Counted from the first letter of the stretch, positions 48,842 to 60,797 are shown. The stretch is 64,000 bases of DNA from Nematostella vectensis (GCF_932526225.1 NC_064035.1:17535969-17599968), one strand, 5' to 3'. Program-made: numbers and translations. Notes: a model not told the origin generated them from the sequence alone.

Positions 48842-50837
48842 AAATTCTGGCAATTTCCGGATCCTCTCGAGTTTGCAGCTAGGCTGTAACCTTCCCGGTT
48901 ATCCACAAATTGTTATTTGAACACAATTCAAAAGCAAAGATTTGTAAATTTATAAAATGAATAAACAGAGATGAGCTTTGTAGAATAAGAATTTTTTCGG
49001 GCCCGACGAAACGTTTATTGGGGCTTAGCGGGTGACTTGACGAGTTTCTGAGCTTATCGGGAGATTTTAGAAACGACTCTCGGGAGTTTTGCGAGAGATG
49101 TTTGTGACTTTAATTTGTAAACAGCAACTTGGCGCGTGGTTGTATGGGCATGGTCACGTGATTTAGGCCAAATAGACCTGTTTCCAAGCAGTTCTGGGGA
49201 CTATTTCCTATAACAGTAAGCCATTTCGTTATGGCTACGCTTGAAAACTACTCCCATGCTTTATTTGAGAGAGTTTACAAGGAGAGCTGGGTTTCCAGGC
49301 CTGCTTGGTAAGCGTGTCACGTGCTTATGTCCTAGATAACCAGCATGCAGTGCGCATTAGCCTCGACCGATTCATCATTCCTTGAGTCTACATATAATGT
49401 TAATAATGTTTTTAAAAGCATTCTGTTAAAATAAGTCCTTGCACATTTTATCAATAACGTTGTTGGTGTTTTTTGTTGCATCTTGTATCGGCCATTCATC
49501 CAATTATAGGAAACAAAAACATGGAAATACACTATTCCGGATTTCAGGGTTCCTGTGTTGGATATACCAAAGGCACCCCGTCATTTATGGTCATGCGGCA
49601 CAATTTTTCATATTTGGAGAAATCAAGCAAATTGCAACAAAGCTTACAGCAACATATTTAACATCTTTGTCCCAGTCCAACTTTCTTCCCAACCTAATTT
49701 TCCACTATTTTTCTAATCCCACTCTCTTTCTTGTAACCTTCCATGCCTCTTTTAACCCACTAAAAGTAACCCATAATGATTTCTCCTAATTATCGTGAAA
49801 TACTTTTTTTTTTGAACTTATATTCCTTTGCCCTTTGTTACAGAGAAGGTAGATTAAACGCTTGCCCCCTTGGTGAATCAAAAGGTACTGCCAGCTTTAT
49901 GACCCAGTTATTAGCTAGGTATAGTCATTAGTAGTATCGAGACCTTACAGCAATGTTTGTGTGCATGAGAGAAAAACGCGGAATGCATCTAACGCGGAAT
50001 GCATCTAACATTATTCACAATTTATAACACTACTAATAAACCTAATGCAAATGACAATATCTACATGCGTTTTTTTTATTTTACCACGCTCTTTTTGATT
50101 ATGATTGGCGATCCATGGCACAGCGAAGGACAAATGAAAATAATAAATAGATTCAATTCATTCTAGCAATTTTGATGGGGAAGTAAAGTAAAAGGGGGCT
50201 ATGGGTGGGGGATCCGTTGGGGTACAAAATATGACCATGGCCTCTGAAAAGACAACATCGGATCATTTCGGGTCCTGTACAGTTCCAATATATAAAGTGA
50301 TAAGCCGCTTCTATTGTACATTTTATTTTCACCATTAATCGGCATTGGGCAGCGATGCTCAGAACGCTTTTTTTTAAAGTCTTGTAAAACGGAACATATG
50401 AAAAAAAACATAATACGACACAATGAAAGCAATGTTTCATTGCCATTGTCATTCATTTTTATTTTATAGAGCGTACTGTTTGAAAGAGTACAGAGCTTTT
50501 AACATTTCAACCAAAATGAGACCGCTGAAAGGCGCGGGGCCCAGCCTCCTAAGCGGAGCTCACCCGCCGTTTGGTGGTTTAAGGTGCCGGAATTGCGCAT
50601 TCCCCTAGCTACGTACCCAGTGTGCTGGCCTCACGCCAAAAGGTCAGGAAAATCCGGTTGATTTGCGGTATCTCCTGTGATAACTATTTTTTACTCGCCC
50701 TGAAAAACAAGATGATCTGAGGTCACCTATCGGAGCTGCCACCACCTACATTTTACAACTGCCTCAACTCACACGCGTATGACAATGCGCGAAACGCTCA
50801 TAACTTACGTAATGTTGTGCCATGAAGGTATAACCTA
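48842..50837. other. PDE1 3' flank and intergenic DNA
   Basis: After the PDE1 poly(A) signal I see no supported gene. GCGGAATGCATCTAAC is directly repeated at about 49978-50008. Short frames (for example plus 49439-49789) show no domain or splice support. Confidence 0.5.
48960..48965 (+). terminator. Probable PDE1 poly(A) signal
   Basis: AATAAA 119 bp after the PDE1 stop codon. Confidence 0.6.
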
Positions 50838-51083
50838 TAGTGCAACGCGCGCTACCGTGGTCACTTTTGTTAGGAGAATTTTGTTAGTAGAATTACACAC
50901 TGGCACGAACTTCATAAATACAAGAATTCCATCGTGTTAGGATGCGCATTGTTGCGTTTCGTTACCATTAAAGTGCACTCTGGTTGGCACGTGAAGTTCA
51001 TGTCAATCAAAAATCGTTCGCATCCCTATTGGCCTGCTTCACAAAGCTGTCCCAAGGTGACCACGATAGCGTGCGTCGCACTT
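50838..51083. mobile_element. Inverted-repeat element, about 246 bp
   Basis: AGTGCAACGCGCGCTACCGT (then GGTCAC) and GTGACCACGATAGCGTGCGT (then CGCACT) are inverted copies. The interior includes a further CATTAAAGTGCACTC motif related to the right end. Confidence 0.65.
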
Positions 51084-51815
51084 TAATGGTAAGTTCACTT
51101 ATGGTAAATATAACGTCAAATATTAACGCTCTAATTTTTATATGCTGATGACAACAAGTCTGGCTTGCGCTCCACTTTTCTGGCTTATATAGCTATTCCA
51201 AGAAACGTTGTCCATATGAGAGCGCGTAAGAGTACGCGCCAAGACAGCGAGGCAAACAAAATAATTTCGAATGCATTTCAAACATTTATCTGCCTGTTTG
51301 AAGACAGAGCAACATGTTTAGACTTCACCTGTATCATGGCGAAGCCGCGTTATGGTCTAAACGATTCATTTTGCGCATGCTGTGTTGAGGTGTGGGCGCG
51401 TGTCGCGCGTGTCAACGTTTTTCGAAATAGCTATATATGTTCTGTTTAGGTACCAAACCCTTGCTGATCTAGCCTATCCTGTTTTCAGGTGGGTCGACGT
51501 TGAGCGTCAACAGTCGCACCTCATATACCAACACACATGAGTGCAGCGACGACTCCGTACACGCGGGTCTACGGTGGAGCCCGCGGGTCAACAGGCGGCT
51601 GCTTACACCAATAATATCATGAGCTCGCATCCGGCGCCACAGTTTACCGCTTACCAGGACATTTTGCTCCGAACCTCCTCTGCGAACGAGAGCTGGAGAT
51701 GACATTGACAGTAATGAGAGTAGAGTGGCCCCACAAGAAATGCTCGCGTGGTGCAAATATATTCGTATAAGCGCAATTATTTACGTTGCGTGTAGGCTGA
51801 TACATTAAAGCCCCG

Positions 51816-51979
51816 TGCAAACTGCGCCAGCACCTGCCAGATTTGCTGGCGAATTTTCGCTTGACTGACTATAGGACAGAGGAAATATCAAAATGGGAAA
51901 TTTGGGACGTTCTGACATTTCCTTTTTCTTGTGGTCAGTCGAGCAAGAATTCGCCAGCTATGGTGGCGCAGTTTGCCAC
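51816..51979. mobile_element. Foldback element, about 164 bp
   Basis: GCAAACTGCGCCAGCACC and GGTGGCGCAGTTTGCC at the ends, then GCTGGCGAATTTTCGCTTGA with TCGAGCAAGAATTCGCCAGC, pair as inverted repeats over about 60 bp. Confidence 0.75.
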
Positions 51980-52503
51980 TGTCCAAATTTCAGTGGCTGA
52001 ATTGCATGATTACAAATGTTTGTTCTGTTCCTGAGCATTCATGGACTTCTCATAACAACGCTCCAATTAAACAACACACGTCGTTCCTGGCTAGTTTGGA
52101 GACAGCAGCAAAAGCAACTGGTAAAAGTTGCTAGGAACAAATTTCAAAATTGGGGAAGAAAAAGTAAACCCCATGCAAGTTGATCCCATTCCATTAGTCA
52201 CGTTATGGGTTCCCGGCGTCAACCCAAATAAAACGATCATAACAGGCACGCAATCTCCGACAAAATGGATCTACAGTATCGCCAGGAGTTTATAACACGT
52301 AAATTATAACCGAACCCGTAAGCAGCTAAGGAGAAAAGAGTGTATAAAGCGAAGCACGCGAGCGCGCGCACATTCAAAACCAGAAAATTGGTTGATTCGA
52401 CTTTTTTACTATCACCCTATTTATTGTTTTTATATTTTAGAATTTGGAGACTTCAGTGCTTTTTATTTACTCGTGGAAAGAATAACGGGTTGGTGAAAAC
52501 CAC

Positions 52504-53124
52504 TCAAGTTTTATTGTAGGCTGTGTGCAGACCTTGCAAAGAGCACATGTTTGTTAGATTGAGATAATATATATAAATTAGGATTTTATCAGAATGAATA
52601 AATTGATTATCGGCGTTTTTGTATTTCGAGACACAGACGCCAGGGACTCTCTTCTTACGCGTGCCACAGGACTCCCATGAATTGGTAAGACTACCCGCTT
52701 GTGCGTGGTACCTGACGGGCAAGGTAGTATAGCATGGATAAAGAGACCTGTGATTTGCCACCAGTAAAGAGCACTCGAGTGCGAAATGGAACAGATGCTT
52801 CTACTTCTCCCTAATAACTATAGCTTTTCCGTTAATACGTCCAGGCGAGCAATGCATCATATAGTATATGACACCGATCAGTGGAATAAATCGCTTTGAA
52901 AAGAATATATGTCCTATTAGGTCACAGGCTTACCATCCTAATGTTGTTATTGGCACGCCGCGATAGATCACATAATGGATCTCAGTCGAGAAAGGGGTAT
53001 TAAACCTATTATGACAAAAAAAATCTGAGATTCCGTTCTGTGAACTATCGCAGCCGGCCAATAACAACATAAGGGCGGCAAGTCTATGATAAGCTTTCAT
53101 ATTTTGGAAGGCAGGTTTGTTCAT
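52504..53124 (-). CDS. Doubtful two-exon candidate for a small secreted protein
   Basis: Exon 52934-53124 could begin at 53124 or 53100 with MKAYHRLAALMLLLAGCDSS, which looks like a signal peptide, and ends at a GTAAGC donor. Exon 52504-52747 follows a CACAG acceptor in matching phase and encodes a short Cys-poor tail (WSLYPCYTTLPVRYHAQAG and ESCGTRKKRVPGVC) ending in TGA. No family recognised. Against it: parts of exon 1 form an inverted repeat (ATGTTGTTATTGGC / GGCCAATAACAACAT), so the frame may be a chance product of a transposon remnant. Confidence 0.25.
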
Positions 53125-53751
53125 AACTAGTGACCAAATGACTTCCCGTAAATATTTAATGGCGTGTTAGTTAAAGGAAAGCAGAGATGTATAGCCTGCG
53201 CCTTTCAAGGTTTTGTTTATAGATTCTCAGCACAAATTTGGTTCTAAAACAGAAGATGTTATGATTATAGTGACAATACAACTGGTAATTTGAAAAGGCT
53301 GAGAAGTATCATAAAAATGCAACCACGCGTCGGACAAAGAAACGGCTGAAGATATAAACATTTATAACAAAAAGGACGCCATGACGATAAGAGAGACGCT
53401 AGAATTTTAAGTATCAAAGACTGGAAGAGTTGGTGTTTTGTGGTGATGTGTTCCGGTAAGTCAGAAAGAGCCACTAACGCCACTCAAAGAGACGAGTTTG
53501 TCCAAGTCCAAGATGGCCGTCGGACCGTCTCGAAAATACGGTAAGCACTGAGGCATAAAAACTAGCTATATCTAATTGCTAGGGAACACTCAATGAAACT
53601 GCAATGTGTGTTAAACTATGATTCGATCAACGTAGTTGCGTGTAAATGTTTATCTCTTGTCATTGAACTCAGCTCTACATGTCCTTATGAAATCACCCTT
53701 CCCTCCCTCCACAAATTCTCAAACATTTTCTTCTAATTTTCAAGTCGGTAA

Positions 53752-53856
53752 TTCCCTGCTAGCTGAGGCCTTTTTTCTCTGTATTTCGCTGGGCTTTTCC
53801 TCGCGAACGCCAGCACAGCGAAATACAGAGAAAAGAGGCCTCTGCTAGCAGGGAAA
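53752..53856. mobile_element. Foldback element, about 105 bp
   Basis: TCCCTGCTAGCTGAGGCCTT and AGGCCTCTGCTAGCAGGGA with CTCTGTATTTCGCTG / CAGCGAAATACAGAG form near-perfect arms around a loop of about 20 bp. Non-coding. Confidence 0.85.
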
Positions 53857-54373
53857 GTCGGTAGCTCTAGAAATCCCAATTTAACGAAAAAACTGCAATT
53901 AAACTATACTCATAAAGGTAATAAGTCAGATTAATCAAATTTAATAAAAAGATAACGCTATCAAGCAGGACACGAATATTGCTGTTTAATTTCGGGCTAA
54001 ATGCGAAACGCGACTTTGAGCACCCAAGCACTTGAGAAATATCGATAGCACTTGAGAAAAATATCGCGCGAGTAATCGAGCATCCGCTGCGCTTCTACAT
54101 AATCGCACCTCGAAAAGCCAAACACCGCAGATTGCAACAGGTTGTTGTTCGGTTCGTGACATTTTAGCTTATGTCTATGTTTCGACAAAAGGCGATAGGA
54201 TAGTTCAGTGGTGTAAGTATGGTTTAGTGAGCTCATCGTACGCGTCTTTTTTACCCTTGTTTGTGACACGTGCAACGTCAATAAGTTATTTTTCCGAAGC
54301 CAGAAAAATAATTAAACATTTCCAAAAGACGTTTTTTTACATTGTATATTGTCAAGTAGGTTATTCTGCTGTC

Positions 54374-55681
54374 ATGGCGCATAAGTATATTCAGCGGCAT
54401 TTGTTTGCATTATATTCCCAAGGTCTAACATCCAAGGTGACATGCACGTTAGTTATTACCATGGCAACAGCACTGTATGTGTACTACATGTGTGGACGGA
54501 TGACCGAGGAACAGTTTCGAAGTATGAATCTCCCCAAAATCCAGGCCTACATCCAGCACAAGTGCTCCCCAGTCCTCGACCGTGCAACACGGGGAGCCTG
54601 GAAACTGAAACCTCACGTGACGACCGCTGATCTTGATGCTCGCAGACGATTGGACATGATGCTGCGCACGCGTAAAGGATGGCCGCAGTATTTATCCCAT
54701 GGAGACTTGCGGTGCGGGGTGCACTTTCCCCTCCCACGTCCAAGCTTTGGCAAAAATAAAACAATGGTGTTTGACATACAAGGGCAGTGTGATCCTTATA
54801 GCGAAGCCCCATGTTGCCATGGCTACAAAGGATGGTGCGGGGCTGGAGCAGCGTATTGTGAGTGTCAAGGGTGCGTTGATTACCGCGCGTTCATTCCGGC
54901 TGAGCTGGGAGACTGGGTCACACTCGACAAATGCCATATCACAAACTACACGCAAAATAGCGCATGCAGTTTAGTTAACAACCGCTTTAGCTATATCACG
55001 TTCATGGGCGATTCCCTTGTACGGCATTTGTTTTCTGCATTACTCTTGATACTAACACGTGACCGTACGTACGGTGCATTGAAGTTTAGCGCGCGATTCA
55101 AGCAAAAGGATATGTGCCGTGGGGACAACCAGTTTGTAGATAGCATGTGCCACGCCCTTACGGCTATGAGATGGACCGACATCTCCAAACACCCCACATT
55201 CTGTCCAGAACGGAAACAGTCCTTTAAGATGGACTTTGTAGAGGCGTATAACATCAATCACGCGAAAATCGCGTTAACGTTTGCCAAACGTATGTTATAC
55301 CGGCGAGGGTCAGTCATACTTATTGGTGTAGGGATACACAATGGGTTCAATGCACCTCTAGTGATAGAAAAGTACTTTGGACCCATTCTACGATTATTAC
55401 AACATTCTAGAGCTACCACGGGCTGGCCTCGACTTATCTGGCTCAGCCCGCACGCCGCAGGACCACTCAAACCGCTGACATATCAGCGCCACCAAGGAAA
55501 CCACGCAATTCAAGCGTTCAATGCGCAAATGTGGCAATACTGTGAGGAACAGAATGTGACAGTGTTCGATACGTATAATCTAACCCTCGGAGCTCAGAGT
55601 TTTGATGGAACACACTATGGAGTCGGGGTGAATTTGCTCAAAGCACAGTTATTACTAAATTATTGGAATGAATCAAGGTGA
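54374..55681 (+). CDS. Type II membrane protein with PC-esterase/SGNH-like domain
   Basis: Single-exon gene of 435 residues. The start at 54374 is the first in-frame ATG (context GTCATGG). A short cytosolic N terminus is followed by a membrane anchor at about residues 22-40 (CTLVITMATALYVYYMC), then a lumenal region with Cys-rich CCHGYKGWCGAGAAYCEC. After that come FMGDSLVRHLF (block I, likely nucleophile Ser), IGVGIHNGF (block III-like) and FDGTHYG (Asp/His pair). This order fits the PC-esterase family (GDSL/SGNH acyl-esterases related to CASD1, NXPE and plant TBL proteins), which act on glycans in the secretory pathway; the substrate is unknown. No intron interrupts it, unlike its neighbours, so it may be a retrocopy or a naturally intronless paralogue. 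Confidence 0.8.
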   Translation: MAHKYIQRHLFALYSQGLTSKVTCTLVITMATALYVYYMCGRMTEEQFRSMNLPKIQAYIQHKCSPVLDRATRGAWKLKPHVTTADLDARRRLDMMLRTRKGWPQYLSHGDLRCGVHFPLPRPSFGKNKTMVFDIQGQCDPYSEAPCCHGYKGWCGAGAAYCECQGCVDYRAFIPAELGDWVTLDKCHITNYTQNSACSLVNNRFSYITFMGDSLVRHLFSALLLILTRDRTYGALKFSARFKQKDMCRGDNQFVDSMCHALTAMRWTDISKHPTFCPERKQSFKMDFVEAYNINHAKIALTFAKRMLYRRGSVILIGVGIHNGFNAPLVIEKYFGPILRLLQHSRATTGWPRLIWLSPHAAGPLKPLTYQRHQGNHAIQAFNAQMWQYCEEQNVTVFDTYNLTLGAQSFDGTHYGVGVNLLKAQLLLNYWNESR

Positions 55682-55747
55682 TTGGTTCTCATTTCTGTGC
55701 ATACTGTTTCCTTCCTTTGTTTTAAATCGTTCTCTGAATACGCTCCA

Positions 55748-56307
55748 GCAAGGGCGGTGGGAACAGTTTTTGTTAGGCTAAATTCTGATAATAAACCGTG
55801 CCGGGAACGTTTCGGCTAGCCCGTCTGGGACAGTTCGCGCGCTACGGTGTAGTAGCTTGGATTACGCAACGTAACTTGGCCGGGTTTTCTAATCAAAACA
55901 GTATCAAACACTAAGAGCGCGTCGCAAACAAGGCACATTTTAGCGAAATAAGAGGGAAATTCGTGGTTTGTTCCCTCCCATTATTTTGCCTCGTTCTCTA
56001 ATACGCTCCAGTGGCCATGATTATATGACATTAAATTTAGCCTAACAAACACTGTTCCTACCGCCCTTGCTCCATGTCTCCAGTGCCATGCATAAAATTT
56101 GTGTATTGGAGACAACCCTCTTTCTGTATTAGCTTGACATCATAGGCTTTGAGCATCATCTCCCACTCTTACTGGTACTATATAAGCTAGACAATCCCTT
56201 TGTTATAATTTTTCTTAATTTACCTCATGAAAACATCTTCTCGGAGGCATGTCATATAATCATGGCCACTCGAGCGTATTAGAGAACGGGGCAAAATAAT
56301 GGAAGGG
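55748..56307. mobile_element. Interlocked inverted repeats of a MITE family
   Basis: Two arm pairs: 55748-55788 with 56031-56072 (AGCAAGGGCGGTGGGAACAG / CTGTTCCTACCGCCCTTGCT) and 55972-56029 with 56251-56307 (TCTCTAATACGCTCCAGTGG / CCACTCGAGCGTATTAGAGA, about 57 bp). The pairs overlap, as when one element has inserted into another or been rearranged. Starts just after the SGNH gene, whose possible poly(A) signal is near 55790. Confidence 0.75.
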
Positions 56308-56689
56308 TACAATGCCATACATAGATTTGTCAGAGTATTGTCAGTATATCCACGACCAAGTTTAATTGATGGAAAACTAGGTATTTTTTATCCTTAGAAT
56401 CAGAAAGGGAACCTTTTGGTATCTTGAGGAAGCGAATCCAACCTCTGCAATCCCCGAGTATTAGTTCATTTCCATTTGCTTTTGTTATCATCATCATCGT
56501 CGTGTTCACCACCATCATCATCAATGTTTTTGTTGTTGTTATTATGCCTATTATTATAATCTATATTTCATTCGTTTATGTTAATTGATCACAAACTGTA
56601 TCATCAGTAAGTACAGCTGTTAATGTACTATACATTGTATATATATTTTTTTCATAGATGCGCGCATACCAGGCACGTACCCAGAATTT

Positions 56690-56765
56690 TTTTTGGGGGG
56701 GTGGGGGGGGGGGGGGGGGTGCGAAATCCGAAAAAGGTTGGACTTTAATGTTCCGGGGGGGGTAC
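56690..56765 (+). repeat. Poly-G runs of a GGCACGTACCCAG-type relic
   Basis: CAGGCACGTACCCAGAATTT precedes a long G-run (about 56694-56720), and a shorter G-run lies at 56755-56761. Resembles one end of the MITE type seen at 36182; no right end found. Confidence 0.45.
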
Positions 56766-57641
56766 ATGAGAAGAGGGAGATTTTTCTGATAAAAATCTGA
56801 CCCATTGCAGTATCTCTCAGAGCGACGTTCATTATCGGATATGGCTAAAATGCATCGGAATTTGACTTTTAGATTTATGTCATACCTTAGTGATCTAGAA
56901 TGTCTTTTTTTTTTATCTAATTAGTTTATGCTTTATAGTTATGTCTTCAAAAAGAACGTCTATTGCTAACCGGAAGTGGACTTTTCGCCTTTGTGGAGAT
57001 GTGCGCACCCCCTGGCTAAGCGTTTATACATGTAGAATCGATTGCTTGATAAAAGACCATATTATACATTTTTACATTTTAAAACTGTTTGTATTCACCC
57101 CCCTCCCCCTCGAAACTTGCTTTCGATTAGCATTGTGTTCGGATTTACTCGATTGATTAAGCCACTCTATATATATATATAGTCAGTCAATATTTTTATG
57201 GAAGATAAAGACTGACTTATAAAGACTGTGCTGAAACTAAAACCCTAAATTTCCTTATATGTTTACCACGTTTAAACAAATTGGCACCGAGCTTCGCGGC
57301 GACAAAGATTTAATCTGATGAAGTCAGGTAAGAATGGACTGAACTGAAACTTGATCTGCCTAAGTCGAACAATACGCGCGAAGGTTCAAAATATGCGCAT
57401 AATCAACGGTCTGGAGCGGAACGACTCTAAATTTGTCAGCCAAGCGTAACTGGTTTGTGCTTCGCGTATACTTGGCCTGTGCCCATAAGTGCACTGACAA
57501 CAAACCATTAGACAAACGCACCACCTAGCTCAAGCAGGCACGCCGCGACAAGCAATCAGAGTTCAGTGTTGATGACCGAACTACTGCGATAAGAAGTCGT
57601 CCTTTGAGTTCTAGCAGGACCGTCCCGGGATTTTTGGCGGT

Positions 57642-60600
57642 ATGGGCAGAATAACGGTGGGATTTATCCTCTTGCTTGCTTGTGCGTTTGCTTCTAAAGA
57701 TTCGGATTGGACGACAAAGGATCTAAAGCTATTTGAGAGATATTTTCACTCAGAAATTCTGAAGAATGAATGCAAGCAGGCTCTGAGCTGCAATAAGTGC
57801 AACGCGAATTCAAATTGCCGCTGGTGCATGGGCGAAGATGGAGCGGACAGCATATGCAAACCCACCTCATCCTGTACATTAGAGTACCGAATACCCTGCC
57901 AAATACCCGAACTCCGTGACTACAGGGAGAATTATGCCTCGCGTATGGAGTCCGAAGATGGTTCGTTACCGGCGAGTAATAAGTCACAGGTCACTGTAAA
58001 TGCATCTTCCTTGTGTAGCAGTAAGACGAACTGTTCACAGTGCGGGCAAGCTGAATTTTGCGTATGGTGTGATAAGAAGAAAGAGTGTATACCCTACTTC
58101 AACGCTACCCAGGCTACACAAAGCTGTCAAAGTGTTCTTTGGTATAAAAACCAGTGTATTTACCCGGGTAAGTCTGTGTACTTTATTGTCTAATTAGTTA
58201 TAAAGCTGATTATCAAAATTACGCACTGCAAAGGAATTTCCTCTCGTCTAGTTGTATAATCGTTTTGCATCACCTAATCACATTTTATACCCACTGTTTG
58301 ATTCTTTTTCCCACTATCTTATAATTGATTTGATATTTAAGCATATTTGGATCTTTTAGGGGAACAATTAATTTTCTTTCGCGCCGTTCTCAACTGCGAG
58401 GCCATTATTCAGATTTGCGCTAATCCCTCCGGCCCTTCGGCAAGTCATAAGCGAAAAACATTATAATCATTATCTTGCTTTTAATCGTTTTCTTTCTTAA
58501 TATAACATAAACGCTGAAAAAAGCTTTTATCATTTATTATACGAAGGGTATTAAAAAGAAAAATGAAGTTTGCAGGCCATTTTTTTACTTGTACATGAAG
58601 AGCTTAAAAACAAGTCATTATTGCTGGGTACGGTTCGGTGATTCTTTGAGAGGGCCGAAAATCCTTATGGCTCTTCATGCAGAAAACAACCTTTGTTATC
58701 ATTTTTTCATTGATAAAGTTAGTGTTTAATAAAGAAAAAGATATTTCATTTTTAAAAGATATCCTTATGCTAAACATATTTTTTCTGACAGTTTGATTAC
58801 TTTGGCAATTTCGACAAAACTTTCAAAAGAGGGACAATAGGGAAATCCTTTTCATTGTTCTTCGCCTTCTTTATTGAAGGACGTGTTTCCCCTTCACTGA
58901 GATTGCATTGTTTATGTCGACATTCCTAAAATCTTCTACGTTATTGGTACTTCTGTTATTGAAGCCCCGACGTTCCCTTGACATGTAAGTACATTTTGAT
59001 CTCCATCTTTTCACTATCGGAATCCTTTTCAAAATTTTTATTAAATTACATGTACATAAAGGGATGGGTAAATATTTTTGCGAGGTGTGGTTTACGCGAA
59101 AATACCCCCTGTTTATTGTAATAATCAAAGGCTCTGTGAGCCCACATTTGAATACAAATGTATTTTCCCAGTTATTTTCGTGTCTGCATAAAACATACAC
59201 CTATTTCAAATCAGGTCGCACTCGAGAATCCATGTGTCGTAACCCGCGGTGGTTCATGGGTAGCGTATAAACGGCTGAATCCTTGTATCTGAAAGCTATA
59301 TGAATGTTGATAACATTGTAACTTGCCTGGGTGGCACTCGTGAACCCATGTGTCGTAACCCGCGGTGGTTCATGGGTAGCGTATAAACGGCTGAGTCCTT
59401 GTATCTGAAAGCAATAAGAATGTTGATAACATTGTAACTTGCCTGGGTTGCACCCGTGAACCCATGTGTCGTAACCCTCGGTGGTTCATGGGTAGCGTAT
59501 AAACGGCTTAATTAATCCTTGTATCTGGAAGCTATGTGAATGTTTATAAGATTGTAACTTACCTGCTTACAATCAAATAAGCATAAATAAATTACAAATC
59601 CAGGTTTCAAAAACTGTAGAATCCTTGTGCAAGAATTCTACAGATTTTGAAACCTGGGTTTGTATTTTATTTGCACTTATTTGCTTATTTACTTGATACC
59701 CATGAAGCACTGCGGGTTACGGCACAGATTCACCGAGTGCATCTTTGTTTGAAATAGTTTTATACAAAGTATACAAAAATGTCCTTTTACCTTTTTTTTT
59801 CTTTTCGATGTGATGACACACCAAGAACATCATTTTTAATTATTATTACAAAGGGTAAAAAGGAAAAACAAACCAAAAAAAAACAAAAAACAGAAAAGAA
59901 ATTGTGGCGAGTGTGGATTGGACTCCGGGTCGCTGCAGTCGTAGTCAAGTGTCCGAACCGCTAAAATATGGCATCACTGAAATGATCAGTGACTGAAATT
60001 TTGCCCTGCGAACAGAGACTTTTCGTCTAAGTACCCTGACCCAGCTCACAGAGGCTTTTCCCTTTTTGTTTCTCGGACTTAAAAGTCGCAGTTTTGGCTT
60101 GGCAATCATTCACTATAAAAATTGTTTCTCTCAGATTCTTACTTAGTTAATCATTCTTTTTACCATTTTTCTAGTAGCTAGTTTGGCTAGTAGCATTAAA
60201 GTAAACTCACAGTGTGCTTTTTTGAGAAAATCAACTTCTCACTGACTACAATAAACCAATGGGACTGAATGAGCCAGTCGCTATGGTTACCAGACCAACC
60301 AGGGAGTTGTGAGAGAACTCTCACAACTCCCTGGTCCAACTAAAATAATCGCTTCTGTTTCAGGTACCACCAAACCGTGTCCCCTTCGCGTGTCCGGGGG
60401 CTGCAAGGAATGCGTAAAGGATGACTTGTGCTACTGGTGTGAATCCAGTAAGAACTGCTCCATCTATCCTCATGAGAATTATGTCCCCCCTGACTGTAGT
60501 ATGGACGACCTTTACTACAAGAAGTGTTCTCACATGAAGCTCATTGTGGTTCTTATCCCTGTGTTGTGCATTGTGTTAATACCAGTGTTTGCGTATCTCA

Positions 60601-60797
60601 TTCTTTGGATTGTAATGTGCTGTCTGAAATCTGGAGAGAAAAACGACCCCGGCGACTCAAAGCCGTCACCTCCCACAAAAAAGAAGGAGAAGCCGAAGCC
60701 AATACGACTGCATCATCAGCCGCCACGAAGCAAAATCGAAGAGCTCAAAAAGAAGTATGCCCTTGACAAGGAGCCGAAATATAATCGATTTAATTAA
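57642..60797 (+). CDS. PTTG1IP-like type I membrane protein with three PSI-type modules
   Basis: Two coding exons, 57642-58167 and 60364-60797, joined in phase: 319 residues. Signal peptide ITVGFILLLACAFAS. Three Cys-rich PSI-like modules: about residues 45-85 (CNKCNANSNCRWCMG), 125-173 (CSQCGQAEFCVWCDKKKEC) and 177-222 (CKECVKDDLCYWCESSKNC). Several N-glycosylation sites (NKSQ, NASS, NCSQ, NATQ). One membrane span (LIVVLIPVLCIVLIPVFAYL and on) is followed by a basic cytosolic tail ending IEELKKKYALDKEPKYNRFN, which matches the PTTG1IP C-terminal helix and aromatic end. Human PTTG1IP has 180 residues and one PSI module, so this form is expanded. AATAAA at 61196-61201 is a plausible poly(A) signal. 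Confidence 0.87.
59201..59757. mobile_element. Dispersed inverted-repeat element (long form, internal triplication)
   Basis: Ends CTATTTCAAATCAGGTCGCA and GAGTGCATCTTTGTTTGAAA (then TAG) are inverted copies. A 116-bp unit (GAATCCATGTGTCGTAACCC, then GCGGTGGTTCATGGGTAGCG) is tandemly present three times from about 59218 to 59565. A central hairpin GTAGAATCCTTGTGCAAGAATTCTAC is extended by AAACCTGG arms. Related to 11352-11528. Lies in the PTTG1IP-like intron. Confidence 0.8.
60299..60334. repeat. Perfect 36-bp hairpin next to a splice acceptor
   Basis: CCAGGGAGTTGTGAGAG, AA loop, CTCTCACAACTCCCTGG. The right arm ends 29 bp before the acceptor of exon 60364-60797, so it overlaps the probable branch-point zone. 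Confidence 0.9.
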
